Source of the DNA: Agarophyton chilense
Taxonomy: Eukaryota > Rhodophyta > Florideophyceae > Gracilariales > Gracilariaceae
DNA: 64,000 nucleotides
Reading direction: 5' to 3'
Assembly: GCA_030374765.1 (NCBI GenBank)
Contig: JARGXX010000075.1
Coordinates: 1,054,001 to 1,118,000, forward strand
The position numbers and the translations under genes are program-made. The notes beneath the pieces are model-generated. The model was not told the origin of the DNA. It worked only from the letters and a program-made list of their open reading frames with translations, and searched no databases. This document shows positions 12,391 to 24,699 of this stretch, piece by piece; within the stretch, counting starts at the first letter, position 1; each line of letters starts with the position of its first letter.

Positions 12391-12640
12391 TTAGGTTGGG
12401 TGCAGGACGTCCAGGAGATCAAGAACACCATGCACGCCATCAGCATAGTACTTTGCAGCCGTGGTCTTTCGCCCCATCGTTTTTGTGTTCATAACCATTT
12501 CCATTTGACCGGAAGCTCGATATAGTTCGGTGAACATATCGTCCTCTGCCCGGTTGTCGCCGATGCACGACACCCAGCTTGGCCGTTCTCCTTCTTCCTT
12601 CTATTGTTGCAGTGGTTCTGCCCTCGCTGCCCCTTCGTGT
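12391..12640 (-). pseudogene. Trehalose-6-phosphate phosphatase C-terminal fragment
   Basis: The minus frame reads CIGDNRAEDDMF followed by MGRKTTAAKYYADGVHGVLDLL. This matches the last HAD-phosphatase motif (CIGDDRSDEDMF-like) and the conserved VGxKPSxAKYYLDD segment that ends plant- and protist-type TPS/TPP proteins. The parent enzyme dephosphorylates trehalose-6-phosphate to trehalose. Only about the last 75 codons remain, with an in-frame stop about 15 residues before the CIGD motif and no homologous sequence seen upstream. It is a decayed gene fragment stranded among transposon debris. Confidence 0.65.
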
Positions 12641-14084
12641 AATACTTTCAGTCGAAAATAAAATTGATTTGGACTATCAGGACTCCCATAAGTTTTCCAG
12701 TCAGGACGTCTTCCAACGCCTTTTCTCTGTCATATGGGTAGTCTTCGTAAGGTAAAGCGTGTAAAAATGAACTGCCCTTAGCTCTTAGGTACAATTCACA
12801 CAAAATGGCCATTCAGGCCAACCCAAGACTTTAACAAGGTGCATTGAGGAGCTCGATGGCATCGCAATTAGAAACAAGATGTCTTTTTCATCTCATGCGG
12901 CATCATAATATCCTAGAAAGAGCTCCTACTCTCTACTGGTTCAGGATCGGGTAGATTTCTATTACCGCTTTCTCGATGGATCAACCCACGATGTTCTCAC
13001 TCATGTAGTATCTCAACTAGCAACGCATATGAATGGTGGTAACCTACAAAGAGAGTTTTGGATTGCATGAGACGTGGCATATTTATGTACTTACAGCTTA
13101 ATATCACCGATTCGTCATTCTCAAGTAAGCCGTTTGGAGATGATTCATTTAATTTCTACATTTCTTCTCTCGGACTGCATTTATAACAGGCACTTCGAAG
13201 ACTGGTTGCCCCTTGGCGGATTCTATCCACTCTGTGGTAATCAGTTGCCACCAGTTCGGATATAATTATGCTGTGCATGAACTTTCACAACTTTTATATT
13301 GATCATAAACAGCCGGGGTTTACTTTTATCTCATTGGAGGATATATGAAAAAGAAATCTGGAAGTAGAAGCTCGTAAGCATCTTATGAGGACGATATCTC
13401 TGATGCTGTCATTTCGCTGAATTCTTCGGTGTCGACCAAACGCGACAATCTTGTAGAGGTAATCAAGAGCAAGGGGCTACACCAGCCACTGATTTACAGT
13501 GCTGCAATAGTATAATTTGACTAAGCCACTTCACTGGCCTCTAATTTTCTCGCGGTAGTTTCCCTCTTTTCTCTTTATTGAGCACTATCAATACGCTGAG
13601 CGTTGCTTCGATTCGCACAAACCACCTTACTTAGAATCAGTTTCCTGTGTTGAGAGTTATGAAAGGCGTATTCAAGTGATAAGGTTGTGGCCACGACGTA
13701 GAGGGTTTAAAAAGATTGATATCATTATATTAGAGGAATGTAAAGATTAAAGGGTAGTTGCCCCTACACAATTTTAGGGGATGAAAGCTTAGTCTACTCC
13801 TCAGCCACCCGTCGCGAGTTACGACAGCTGGCAGACATATTCTTCCTCCCGATTGTCATAATCGTGGGATCCTTCTTTTTCTCTCTCTCTTCGTTCAGGA
13901 ACCTTCTGAAAAGGGTGTACAGGAAGAACCCTGTCTTACACTTCCCTTCTTCTTTCTTGCACCACAAACTTGCTTCAAAGTCTTTGACCATCGCTAGAAG
14001 AGGGAGCATGAGAAGGCCATGCAATTGGAGCATGCCTATCTTTGCGACATTCTTCTTGGGGATGGGAGAAGCTGAGGAGAAATA
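12641..14084. other. Non-coding DNA, nothing recognised
   Basis: No supported gene was found. The last 300 bp run into the copia relic and may be upstream element sequence, but no copia motif is readable before 14090. Confidence 0.4.
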
Positions 14085-15346
14085 TTGTGTTTGCCAATGT
14101 TTTTGGCTCAAGTAGACGTGATGACAGCGTTCCTACATGGGAGACGCGAGGAAGATGTGTGGGTCATATCCCCTAGCGGCATACCTGGGAGAACTTCCCG
14201 CAGCATCAAACTTCTCAAAGCCATCTATTGGCTCAAGAAAGCACACTTGGCATGGAATAAGAAACTATACCCAAACCTGAAGAGCATCGGTTTCGAAGAG
14301 TTACTGAGGGCGCCATGTGTGCTTCGCCGACGCAACGACCGCAATGAGGATGCATTTGTATTGGTGTATGTTGATGACCTCCAGATTTTCACCACTTGTG
14401 CCATCGAACGGAGTGCAAGTGTGGAGGAGCTCAAGTAGTTTTAAGAACTTTGCATGACTGATGATGTGAGTCTGTTTCTCGGTGTTGAGTTGAAATGGAC
14501 TTTGGAAGCCGATTGTCGCCCTCTCCAGCTGACGCTAGGCCAGTCTGTGTACACGGAAAGCGTGTTGCGACGATTTAGGTTCGTACGATCGAGGCCGGCG
14601 TGCAAACCAATGGTTGAGTCATTCTTCACCGGGTGGGCGGCTGAGGAAGACAAGTCCATCCAGGACCCGCAGTTGTACCAGCAAATGATTGGATCGCTGT
14701 TGTACTTGGGGCTTCGTACTCCCCTAAATATACTTGTGCCAGTGCTTATATTGGCTTGCTTCCAGAAGTCACCAACAACCTATTTTCACAGGGCTGCGAA
14801 GCACGGGCTGCGCTACATACGAGGCACTTCTGGGCACACTCTGAACTACTGCGCTGGCTCTTGAGACTTGGACGTGTATTTTGACTCCGACTTCGGAGCA
14901 GACAAGGTGGATCGTAAGTCCATGTCGGGGCTCGTGGTGAAGCTTGGATCGGTCATTTATATGTGGGGTTCAAGGAAACAGGCATCTGTTGCATTGTCTA
15001 CCGGCGAGGCGGAGTACTACGCATGACCTTAGACATGCAGGAACTGATTTGGTTATCGCGTTTGTTTGGTGAGATCGAATTGTAAGTGGATACAGCAGTG
15101 CCTGTGAGTTCTGACAACCAGTGTGAAATCTATTGTGCAACTGGTGAGCGAGTTCCATCAGGTCGCGCGAAGCATATCGATGTGAACCTGCACTTCATCC
15201 GAGAACTGGTAAAGAACTCTTTCTCAAACGTCATGTACGTTCCCAGTGAGGAAAAAGACGCAGACATTCTTTCAAAGCCACCGTTACATGTCCAGAACGA
15301 CAACAATTTCTAGCGCGTCGGACTAGGAAGAGCAGTCCAGAAGGAG
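14085..15346 (+). pseudogene. Ty1/copia pol fragment: reverse transcriptase and RNase H
   Basis: Successive frames encode copia RT blocks: AQVDVMTAFLHG, then LKKAHLAWNKKLY, then the catalytic LVYVDDLQIF (about 14368-14400), then FLGVELKW, QQMIGSLLYLGLRTP and AAKHGLRYIRGTSGHTLNY. RNase H follows with VYFDSDFGADKVDRKSMSG and ALSTGEAEYY, ending in AKHIDVNLHFIREL and an EEKDADILSKP tail. Several stops and frameshifts break it. Gag, protease and integrase are absent, so it is a 5'-truncated relic. A purine run at 15339-15346 is followed by TGTTGCG, which may mark the start of a 3' LTR at 15347, but its far end was not found. Confidence 0.85.
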
Positions 15347-17700
15347 TGTTGCGTTTTTAAATCGACCGCCACTGCGACCTCCTGGGAAGCATTGAAATAT
15401 TGGAAAACCAAAAGTGGATTTCAGCATGGGCTCTTTTGAGCACCTTCCTCGGAAAAACGCATATGCGCCTCATCTCAATCTCAACGTGAAACAGCCATCT
15501 GATTGGCTACTGCAAATGCCCTGATGCAACGTGGTATGGACAAGTGGTCTGTTTCTAATAGGGCGTTTAGCCAATGTGGCCTCCAGCTCACGTAAACCCT
15601 ACACTACAAAGAGAGGACATTCAATGGTACCAATCATATTCAAACACGACATTAAAGCCTAATGCAGATTCAAGTCAACATGCTACAACCAGGTACCACA
15701 GTGCGCCGTACATCATTGCACTGACATGGCCACGAGTTCACTATGTGCACAGCATAGGAGCTGGACAGCATGGCCACTTTGCACAGCAGTACCACTAAGG
15801 CATATAAACACGTGTATAATGCAGAATCCTACACCCCCTTTCCACCAATTACAGTAACAGCACTAATCACTCATCTGACATCCAACAATGGGGCGTGTTG
15901 GGGCTTCGGTCCAAGTGGAGCGATGAAATCGGACGAGAGCGCTGAATGAGCACGGGCTTTGCAGTTGGAGAAAATGTGCGAGTTCGGGCTGTATTTGGGG
16001 TTTCGGCCGTAATAGCCGAATCTGGACTGTGCAAGACGGTTAGCAATGGCGCACCACTTTGCATGATTTTTTGAGTTTTTATTTGATATGCTTTTTGTTT
16101 GAAATTGTTTTGGCGCGCAATTCCTCATCGCACAGTGGCAAGCTGTGAGACGTTGGTGACCCGCCAATGGTCGGTACTGGCGGAGGAAGCGCGAGCAAGG
16201 TAGATATAATTGTCAATAACGGTCGCCAACGACCGAAGTAAATTGTCAAGGATGACTACCGTCACTTGTTCTTCTTCTTTTACTTTTCTTTTCAACTCGT
16301 CTTTTCCCCTCGTCTTCCTTTTCGTTTCCATAACTTGCGTCCACTTTGTGACAGGGTCCAGGGGATCATCCTTTAGGGTCGCGGAGATAGTTTCTCCCGC
16401 CAGTGCGCCTGCCTACCTCGAGCAAGTCTCTGTAGGTTCAATCAAAGAGTATCAACCAGAAGCCGAGGAGTTTTTCTTTTCCGGGCATGCCTTCTGCCAC
16501 TGCCCGTGAGTTTACTCCAAGCGGGGGAGCACCTGAGCTCCGCTCGTGATCGCGTACAAGACGCGCCTCGGTGAGCGTTGCATACTACGTCAGATGTCTC
16601 CGCTGTCGTCCTCGCTGTCGAACATTTGAGTTAGAATACTCCCCTTTTCGTACCAAAATAGCCCAAAAGCACTGCTTGTTGTTAATGGACTCTGGATGCT
16701 GACAGTTGCCCGCCAAAGTTGGTGCTACGCCGGGGCTTTTACACAGCAAGCGTGATGCGAAGTTTTGGGTTTGAACGATCGAGCCAATCTGAAGGTTCTT
16801 GGCATCCTTGGTACTGACGTCGAAACCTTACACGCGTATTCTCGCCTTTTAAGTAGCTTTACGGACTGAACTCCGGTATGTCATCATAAGATTCTGGCAT
16901 TATGCCACGCCTATATAATTCATCGAAGAATTCCAGAACTATAGAAAATTTGGCCATGTGTAACTTTCGAACACAGCGTTCGGAGTTGCGAGTCACTAAG
17001 GATATCTCGGAGAAGATAAGAAATTTCGCGTTGAAAACGAGGATCTCACGGCTACGTATGTGTTCTGGGAACGCTATTATTGTGGGCTAGAGAGCTAGGT
17101 TGGAGTGCAAAATCCTGGAAAGTTTTGTGGAATGGCAGTTCGCGCCAGTTCACACCAGTTGCACTGCAAAAAATTCTATTTTTTTGGAAATGCCGTCTCA
17201 ACCCCCCCTAGAATCAACAGTGCTCGTCACAGTTCGATGAAAGTTGAATGTTTCCTTCCTTTTCTCTCTATTTTCCCATTCACGAACGTCACCAACGTCA
17301 CCTGTCAGCAACTACTTTGGTGAAAACACATTTACTTCATCAACCACAGCGGAACCCATAACTCATTTGGCATCTGGCCATTGCTTCTCGTGAAAGGGCA
17401 ACGATTACGGTTGAGCCCTGTACACCGCCAGGGCCTGAGGTATCTTACAGACGCCATGTGGACTGGCTGACTTCAGCTGGACATATTTAAAGAATTATTT
17501 TAATTTATTTAGTTGTGATAGAATAGCCTTACAGTGCAAGGGAGATCCCAGCGCCTCGCCATTGATATTAACTTGGTTCGAGTGACGCTTCTCCCTTAGA
17601 ATCGGGTAGGCACAGTTAGGATACTAAATTACCCCCTTTGATACATTAGTTCCACCAATTGGTCTTCAAGCCATCGTTTCCGTAGCTTCGACCTGTAGGA
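15347..17700. other. Possible copia 3' LTR start, then unassigned DNA
   Basis: The stretch begins TGTTG directly after a short polypurine run, as a 3' LTR would. No second LTR copy is in the window to confirm it. From about 16 kb on only short unassigned frames occur. Confidence 0.35.
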
Positions 17701-17859
17701 CTACGCAGTTAATGCCCGCCCATTTCACCAAATACTCGGGGAGTGCCGCCGTCAAGGATACGAACCTTAGGACTCGCTCTACCACGCTACCACAGGTTGG
17801 GACCAGTACGCTGACCCACCACTCATTGCGTTACACTTCTCCGGAAACAACATCACAAA

Positions 17860-18604
17860 AAACTCCCGGGGTACAATCTCAGCCCCCCTCCCGCTGCTTG
17901 CCTTGGCTTACTGAGTCCTTTCCACTTCTGCCCTCTTTCTTCCCATCCCTGGAACAACCCATCGCTCCAACCTTCTCTTCCTCCCCCACAACACTCTTCA
18001 GTTCCCTCTCCCACTTCCTTTCACTAGCAATCTTCTTTCTCATTCCATGTCCCAAATCTACCGCAATTAGCACCCTCTTCTTCCACACCCTCCCTTCATT
18101 ACCCCCATCTCTCTTCGACCCTTCGACCGGTCATAAAGAAGACACCTTCCCATTCTCTTCTTTCTCTGTTCTCCCTCTTCCACCCGCCTTGTCGCTCTGC
18201 AGTCCCTTCAGAGCCCTCTCCAGCTGCGGAACACGACCCTCCAAGTGGCGCTCTCTCTCCTACACCTCCTTGGTCTCCTTCATCAGATGCTGCTCTAGTT
18301 CCCGTCCTCGCTCCATCACCACTTTCAACTCTCGCATAATGCTTTCCTCCAGCTGGCTATTACGTTCCTTCATCGCCCTGATCTCCCTCACAAGACGCTC
18401 AACCGTGCCCGACGGCACAGGACACCCATTCTTCCTTCCCCCCAGCTGATTCGGCGCCTCAGTGACTGATTCGGCGTGATTGTATGGACTGGGATGCGTC
18501 TTGTGAAGCAATGGCTGCAACAAGACTTCGGTCAATGACGGTAGGGTGTGCTCCATGCCCGGATGGGCAGCAATATCAATCTGCTGGTTGCCAATCTGCA
18601 ACAA
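17860..18604 (-). pseudogene. Coiled-coil-rich relic, unassigned
   Basis: The top strand is strikingly pyrimidine-rich at 17860-18450, so the minus strand encodes Glu/Lys/Arg/Leu-rich heptad-like sequence (TVERLVREIRAMKERNSQLEE, HLMKETKEV) with stops. It overlaps the end of the THOC2-like relic in another frame, so a frameshifted continuation is possible. Function is unknown. Confidence 0.3.
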
Positions 18605-19700
18605 AAGGATGGCAGATATCGCATCATCTCATCATCCCATCTCCCCAGGTCTACCCGCATGTTGATGAACTGGAGCTTCTGCGATAGAAATCGAAACAAC
18701 GGTCCAGCATCCACGAAAAAGTATTCTCTGAACACGTCGCGATCGCTCGGTCCTCGTCCGTTCGGCGCAGTTTTCAATCGCTCGTTTCCGACATCGCGCT
18801 TGCCGAGCTTTGCCGATGACAACTCCCGAGAGAGTTCCATGTGATGCTTTTCGTACTCCAAGAAGTGGTTTTTGAAGTCCTAGTTGTTGATAGGCAACAT
18901 GTGACCCCAAACATCAGCGAAGATCATGTGTTTCTCCCGTATTAATACGGCAACAAGGGCGAGTAGGGCGCCGGGAGTCCGTTGCTTAATTTCTGGCTCG
19001 GTAGCGGAAGGAGAGAGCTGTGCAGAACTGGCGGGGGCGTGGAACAACTACAGAATCACGCCCAAGACGGTGGAGATGTGATTCCCCGAAAAGACGGGCA
19101 GCAGCTTGACATGAAGGAGTAGGCGGTGATCGATTGGCATAGACGCGCTTTTCAACCGCAGAGGGTCTATGAACTCGGCTGTTGAGTCGATGAAGAGCTA
19201 AGTGACCTTGTTATACTTGAGGTTGAAATGCGAAATGAGCTGCATGCACTTGGAGAGGGCGGCTTCGAACGTCATCTGCTCTGGGCTCTTTATGCAGTCG
19301 AAAAGAATGCCTATCATCTTTGAGGAGCCTTCGGACTCCTTGAACAAGAAATGATAGCGCATTTGTGTGAACGACATTCTCATTCGCACTCGACTTTCCT
19401 CAAAGGCGTATTTGGCTTCGGGGTGGAGAATCGCCAACGCGTGTTGGTCCAAGGGGTGCAGAAGCTCTTCGTTTGAGAAGAACCTGGATGAGAGAAGCGC
19501 GTCGACGACTTAGCGGAAAATGAAGAGGCGGGAAGGGTTGGGGTCGTAGGCAGTCGGGGGATCGAGTATGTTTAGAAAGAGAGAAATAGCGTTGGCGAGA
19601 GAGGCCGAATCGAGCTGAAGGTTGCGGGTTTTGGTGACAATTTTCGAAACCTTAGTCAGAGAGGAGGACTATATGACAGATTCAAAGAGAGAGAGATGAG
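18532..19700 (-). pseudogene. THO complex subunit 2 (THOC2/Tho2)-like pseudogene
   Basis: One minus frame, interrupted by several stops, carries blocks resembling the Tho2 N-terminal and middle region. RYHFLFKESEGSSKMIGIL corresponds to the family KYNLLREENEGYAKL block. CMQLISHFNLKYNKV corresponds to IGCFNLDPNRVLDV. LVAVLIREKHMIFADVWGHMLP corresponds to the [22 protein letters not shown] block, in the same order and spacing. THOC2 is the scaffold of the THO/TREX complex that couples transcription to mRNA export. Stops at least at 19199, about 19048 and about 18880 show it is dead. Only part of the roughly 1500-residue protein is present. Family blocks are recalled, not searched. Confidence 0.5.
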
Positions 19701-20700
19701 GTACTAACTGGGGGGCCCAAACTCGTCGTGAAGAGTCATAATGTTATAGAAATGTTAGGTGGGAGAAGTGGGACGTGTAGAATGTACAATGTAGATTTTG
19801 CGGAAAGCAAGCGTTGATCCATGCAACCGCGAGATTATAAATGGCACAGAGAAGGGCGAAGTTGGGTTGGGGCAGGGTGGGGCGTGGTGCGAGCGGTCTT
19901 GGAGTGTGCTGCATGGGGTGTCATAGAAGCGGTAATGGTGTGGGAGTTGGTGAAGGCAGGGTTGTAGGATTTGGGGTTCATGGCGGGGGGGGGGGGAGTC
20001 GTAGTGAGAGTTGGGGTGGGAGCGGTGGTTGAGGGGGGGCTGGTGCGGGGGTTAGGTGAGGACGGGTTTCGTTTGCAGATTATGATTTGGTCGTGTTAGT
20101 ACAAAAGTTGGTTGTGAAGGCGGAGTTTGGGTTGGCAGTGGATTTAACAAAAAATCGGGGAAGGTGTGTCGTACTGCGGAGGTGGGTGGAGAAGATGGGA
20201 CAATGTTATGGTTAGTTGCAGACGGGTTTGCGGCGGCAGATGGTGTTTTGGTGATGGTTGTACAAATGTTGGTTTTGAAGCTGAGCGCGGACGCTCTGCA
20301 ACTCGGATTCGGTGCTTGCGGGCTCGTGCGTCACAATTTGCCAATTTCTTGAGCCGCCGTCCAGTTCGAATTGAAAACGCACACACTCATCTGTTGTAAC
20401 GCCGTGTGCGACGCGTCGCGCCTCGCTTCTTTTTCGCATACATTTTACACGGAGCACATTTCGCATGCCGGCGCATCTTGTCTTCTCCTTACGCTCATCT
20501 GAAACAAGTCGCGCCTTGGGCGCTCACGCGCCCACTCTACCGCACCAACCACCATTTCATGGTTCTACCAAGGCAAAAACCATTAAGTAAGAGAAAATAG
20601 GATTGTCATTGTGTTCGTAGTGAAAAGGAATTCTACAGTAATTGAAAGACGGCCATTGTCATTGAATTGTAGGTAAGACGTTTTTTCACTGAAGGTTATT
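19701..20700. other. G/T-rich low-complexity DNA
   Basis: The top strand is strongly enriched in G and T, including a run of 13 Gs near 19984-19996. Open frames here are composition artefacts with no family likeness. Confidence 0.4.
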
Positions 20701-20712
20701 TACCTCTCGTTT

Positions 20713-21700
20713 TTGGAATTATCAACTTCATTGAACGTTCCATTACATTTCAAGAAAAAGGATCCAATTCTCTTACAGCCCACTGATAACTCAATTACAA
20801 TGGGTTTCGCTAGGCCTACGTGCTGTTTGCTGCTCGCATGCCAATCATGCCTTTTGTCGGACAGTTTGCGTTGCCTTGCTGCTCGCCGTCGCCATCGCTG
20901 TCGTCGCTACTGCCGTGCTTCGAGCCCCGTCGCTTCTCGCAAGGCCACTCGCTGGATACTTTGCTCTCGCTTGTGCCGTTGCGTCATCACGCTTAATGCG
21001 TCGCAGATAGAGGAGGCGCGAGAGAAGTTTTGGGTAAGGGATGGGGATGGGACGAGGAGGCTATCGGCATGGGGCATGCCCCGGATTGAAGATCTGCTGT
21101 TTCCGGGGTCGAGAGCCCTTTTGAGATTCAGGAGATTTGATGAGGGGGATTTGTACTTTAAGAATGGAGTTGCGGTGGAAGTGCTGGAGGAGTTTATGGG
21201 GTACCATGCTAGAATGGAAAAGAATGGGAAGATTTAGTACGCGGATGGGACGGTGATGCATCTTGCAAGACTGGATGCGTGGTTTGCTTGGGTGCTGACG
21301 GCGATGGACAGGGAGGTTGGGTGCGGGAGGCAGAGAAAATTGTTTTTTCTAGGTTATACGGTAAGTATTTACCGCTTGCAGTGGAGGGGGTTTTGGAGGT
21401 GGCTTCGGAGGTAGTGAGGGAGAGGAATGTTGTGGAGTTTTAGAACTATGGGTTTATTGTGGGGGATGACAGGAGGGTAGCAGGAAATTTGGAGAGGTTT
21501 GCCACGGTGGGAATTTGGATTCCTTTATCTGGGAAGATCTACCTTGCAGTGAAATAGGACTTCTTTGTGGACAACTTGACGAAACGTCTCGGTGCTGTTT
21601 TGGGTTGCTACGTTAGAGACTGCAAACCGGAAGTGTCATATTTTAGTCTGTTGTAGAGGGTGAGTGGGAGCGGAGTGGAGAAGCCAAAGTAAGAAGAAGG
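20713..21700 (+). pseudogene. Unassigned decayed ORF, possible accessory gene of the adjacent transposon
   Basis: A frame with normal-looking protein composition (IEEAREKFWVRDGDG, GMPRIEDLLFPGS, YFKNGVAVEVLEEFMGYH) runs to a stop at 21235 and remains readable beyond it through at least one frameshift and further stops to about 21660 (YGFIVGDDRRVAG, DFFVDNLTKRLGAVLGCYV). I do not recognise the family. It is convergent with the CACTA/Plavaka-like transposase relic at 22.2-24.7 kb, so it could be that element's second gene. Confidence 0.35.
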
Positions 21701-22282
21701 GGAAGAAGTTGGAACGGTGGGTGCAACACAAGGAATATTAGGAGACGTGAACTAAGGCGACGGTTTTAAGAATGGTTTCACACCTGGGTCTCTATAGAAA
21801 TGGTTCAGGTAGAAGCGGTGGGAGCGCCAGTCGAGGCGTGGTGGGAAAGAAAAAGCAGGGTGTTTCTCTCGGAGGAAATGGACGGAGCCGAGGATGGAGA
21901 AAGGAGGGATGAAACCGAATCAAAAGGAGACGCTTTCAGAGGTTGAGGCTGAAGAGATAGGTACAAGGTGCTATTTGGGGTTGTATTCGTCGTCAGTGGC
22001 CCTGCAAATGGAGACGAAGTTGAGGGCTTCGTGGATGTTGTCCTCCCGGGGGGCTACCTCCAATAACTCAACGAATGCGAGTTCGGTAGAGGTGTTGGGG
22101 GTGTTTGTTGATGAGAGTCGAATAAAGAAGTTGAGTTTGCATACCTAAATGGTGAAGAAAGAGATGGACAAGGTTTGGCGGACATCAATAACCTGTGAGA
22201 ACTATGGAGACTTGGAGGGAACTAAGGAGAGAGCGGCAAAGTTGCGTTAAATGACTGGGATGGGGGGATTGTTGAGTGCGAT

Positions 22283-24653
22283 TTATATCTTTGCCGGATG
22301 GCAATCTTTCAATATGGGGATGTATCCACCGACGATGTACGCGGACTTGACGACGGTGAAATTGAAAAGACGGATGTCGGGGTGGTGCTCGTGGAGGGAA
22401 AGTGTTTCAAAGGAGAGGGTGATGAAGTAGGAGATTGCGGTGATTCCTATTTGTGGGATGGTGGAAATGGTGTCTGGAGAGAAAAGGTTTATGAGGGAGA
22501 ATGTGTTAAAGAGAGGGTTGAGGCGGAGGAGTCTGTGTGCGGTGATGAGGTCTGAGAGTGGTGTGGTTCTGCCGTCAAGGACAAAGACGAGCTTACGGAG
22601 TGTGAGAAGAGTTTGGGAGGAGGGGGAGTAGAGGGAATGGTGACAGGGGATGGGGTTCCAGTGCTGGAGTGCGTGTGACTGGTCCATGGCAGGGATGGTT
22701 TCGGTTTGTGGGGTGGTTCGTCGCTTGGAGGTGTGGTGGTAATGGGCTTTGAAGAGGGTGTGGGCGTTTTTTTAGATGCCAGAATCGTTGAAGTGGAGGC
22801 CCCAGTATCTTCAATGTCTTCGAAAATATGGTCGAGGAGGTGGAACTTGAGAGTGGCGAGGTTTAAGGTGTGGTGCGGACCGAGGGTGGTAACTGCACTG
22901 AGTTTGAAGGCGCAACTGTAGTCCTAGAGTGTTGCGAGTGTATCTTTTGTCCATTCCAGGACGGTGTTGCATTGCATGGCCATAAAGAGGAGGTCGCTGT
23001 ATTTGGTGAAGACGGTGGTGATAGGGGTTGTTTGTCCTTTGGTGCAGCATCTGTCGAAGAAAGCACCGATAAAAGGGAAGACCATTTCGAGAGCGCGGTA
23101 GTCTTTGGCTTCCAGCATGCCGCGTATGAATTCTGGAGTAACGAATACGTAGAGGTAACGAGCGCTGTCTGAGGTGGAGAATTTGATGCGGAGTCCTTCG
23201 GTGAGGGAGTAAGCTTGCATGGTGGCGAGACTAGAGTGTAAGTTGTTGAGCATTGAGGTGCGGACGGACATAAAGGAGCGGGAGGTGCTGGAGGGGCTGA
23301 TGGTGGTGAAGAGAGATTGAGACTTGAGCCTTTTGATGGCTGTGAGTTTGATGCGCTTGGAGATTCCAAGGTAAAAATTGTGGAAAGATTCGAATGAGAA
23401 GATTCTGTAGAAGGTGAGCTTTTGGAAGATGGCGTGGAGGGGGTAGAGTTCGAGAATGGAGCTGTATTTCTTGAGTGATACTTCTTGGAGGGCAGTGAGA
23501 GCTTCCTCTTTTTTGGTACGGGTGACAATTGGTTTTCGGGAGAGGAGGGCCTGTTAGGAGTCATGGGAAAGTGAGCAGTGCAGATTTCGAGTTTTGGAGG
23601 TGTGTTGGGGATTGTGGGATGGAGCGTTGTGAGAGCGATCGTGGAGGAGGGAGCGAGTGAGGAGACATCGGTGGCAGGGTCTCTTGGGGCGTGCTCCGTG
23701 GGAGATGGCGAGGATATCCCTGGCCTCGTGGATGTTTGCGCAATAGCTTGCGAGGACCGGGTGACATTTGCAGAGGACTTTGTGAGCGTCGCGGAAAGGA
23801 AAGTTGAGGAGACCGGAAGAGAGAAGGGGCTGGAGGTAAATTTTGATGGCGGCTTGTGTGAGTTCCATTCTTGTTTCGATATGGATATCTGCGGACTAGC
23901 GGGGGATAAATATGCTTCGGGAGCAGGAGCAGTGGGTTGGGGAGAGGTTGGGAGGTAAGCGACGAGGGTGAGGTTCTGAGAGATGCATTTTCGTCTGAAT
24001 GAGTCCGAGAAGTTAAGGAGGGAGATGTTGAGTGGGTAGGAGGTGATAGAGGAGTGGCTTTGAGGGAGGTTTAGGAATTCTCAGAGTAGAGCTGGATGAA
24101 GCCGATGAAAGAGTCTATTCCGGTTGTATGGTGGGAGCAGTGCCATATGATTTTGCCGGTCTTGAACTGCATGATGGAGGATTTGAGTACGGGGAAGTCG
24201 TTGTGCCCGAGGGAGGCGGCCATGGGGTGAGTGAAGGTGGGGGAGCCGGATTGTGACTTTTGGGCGATGGGGTGGAAGAAGGTGTTGTCGTGGTGTGCGA
24301 GGTAGAGCTGATGCTTGAGGACACCGATTGGGTTTTTGAGGTAGACGGTTGCGGAGAAGCGGTTGAGAGTGTCAGTGATGGAGTGTGGGACAAAGCGGAA
24401 GGAACCGATGCAGTGCTTGAACAGGTTTTCCTGAAGGTCGATGCATAGCCGGAGGGAGGAGATGGTTTGCTGGAAGGTCGACTTGAAAACGCTTGGGTCG
24501 TTGAAGATGGTGATGAGCTCGTCCACTTTTCGGTGGCCGAGGTTGGAGGCGATGAAGGAGATGTAGAGGACGAGCTGCTCTACTTATGGGTGTTGGGAGA
24601 TGGGGGTGAAGGGGGGGGGGTGGGAGAGGGAGGCGGAGGATGAGAAGGAGCAA
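22283..24653 (-). pseudogene. CACTA/Plavaka-like (Tnp2-type) transposase relic
   Basis: Minus-strand blocks in order are a segment ending FPVLKSSIMQFKTGKIIWH (24.1-24.5 kb), then FRDAHKVLCKCHP..LASY with HGARPKRPCHRCLLTR (a CxxC zinc-binding motif, about 23.7 kb), then SFESFHNFYLGISKRIK (about 23.4 kb), YLYVFVTPEFIRGMLEA, and TLKFHLLDHIFEDIEDTG (about 22.85 kb), ending with a conserved-looking C-terminal part to 22283. The motif order CHRC, then L/FHxFxLG, then KFHxLDHxxEDI, is that of Tnp2-type transposases of CACTA/Plavaka elements. Stops and frame changes show it is dead. No CACTA termini were identified. The family is inferred by eye. Confidence 0.45.
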
Positions 24654-24699
24654 AGAGGACTGTTAACGATTTGGTGTGCGTCTGCGGTGTGGAGTGAGA

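Noticed and set aside
17745-17830. tRNA-like A and B box motifs on the minus strand (GGTTCGTATCC preceded by a GTGGTAGAGC-like segment)
   Set aside because: The boxes are only about 23 nt apart with no room for an anticodon arm, and no cloverleaf can be drawn. A tRNA-derived SINE is possible but unsupported.
21350-21400. A 21-nt stretch with GTAAGT...TTGCAG borders that looks like a mini-intron
   Set aside because: Removing it does not restore the downstream reading frame that looks coding, so it is a chance match near a frameshift.
22863-23564. A 233-codon minus-strand ORF rich in Ser/Pro/Thr
   Set aside because: It is a shifted frame of the transposase relic. The motifs (SFESFHNFYLGI and others) lie in a different frame, and low-complexity composition explains the openness.
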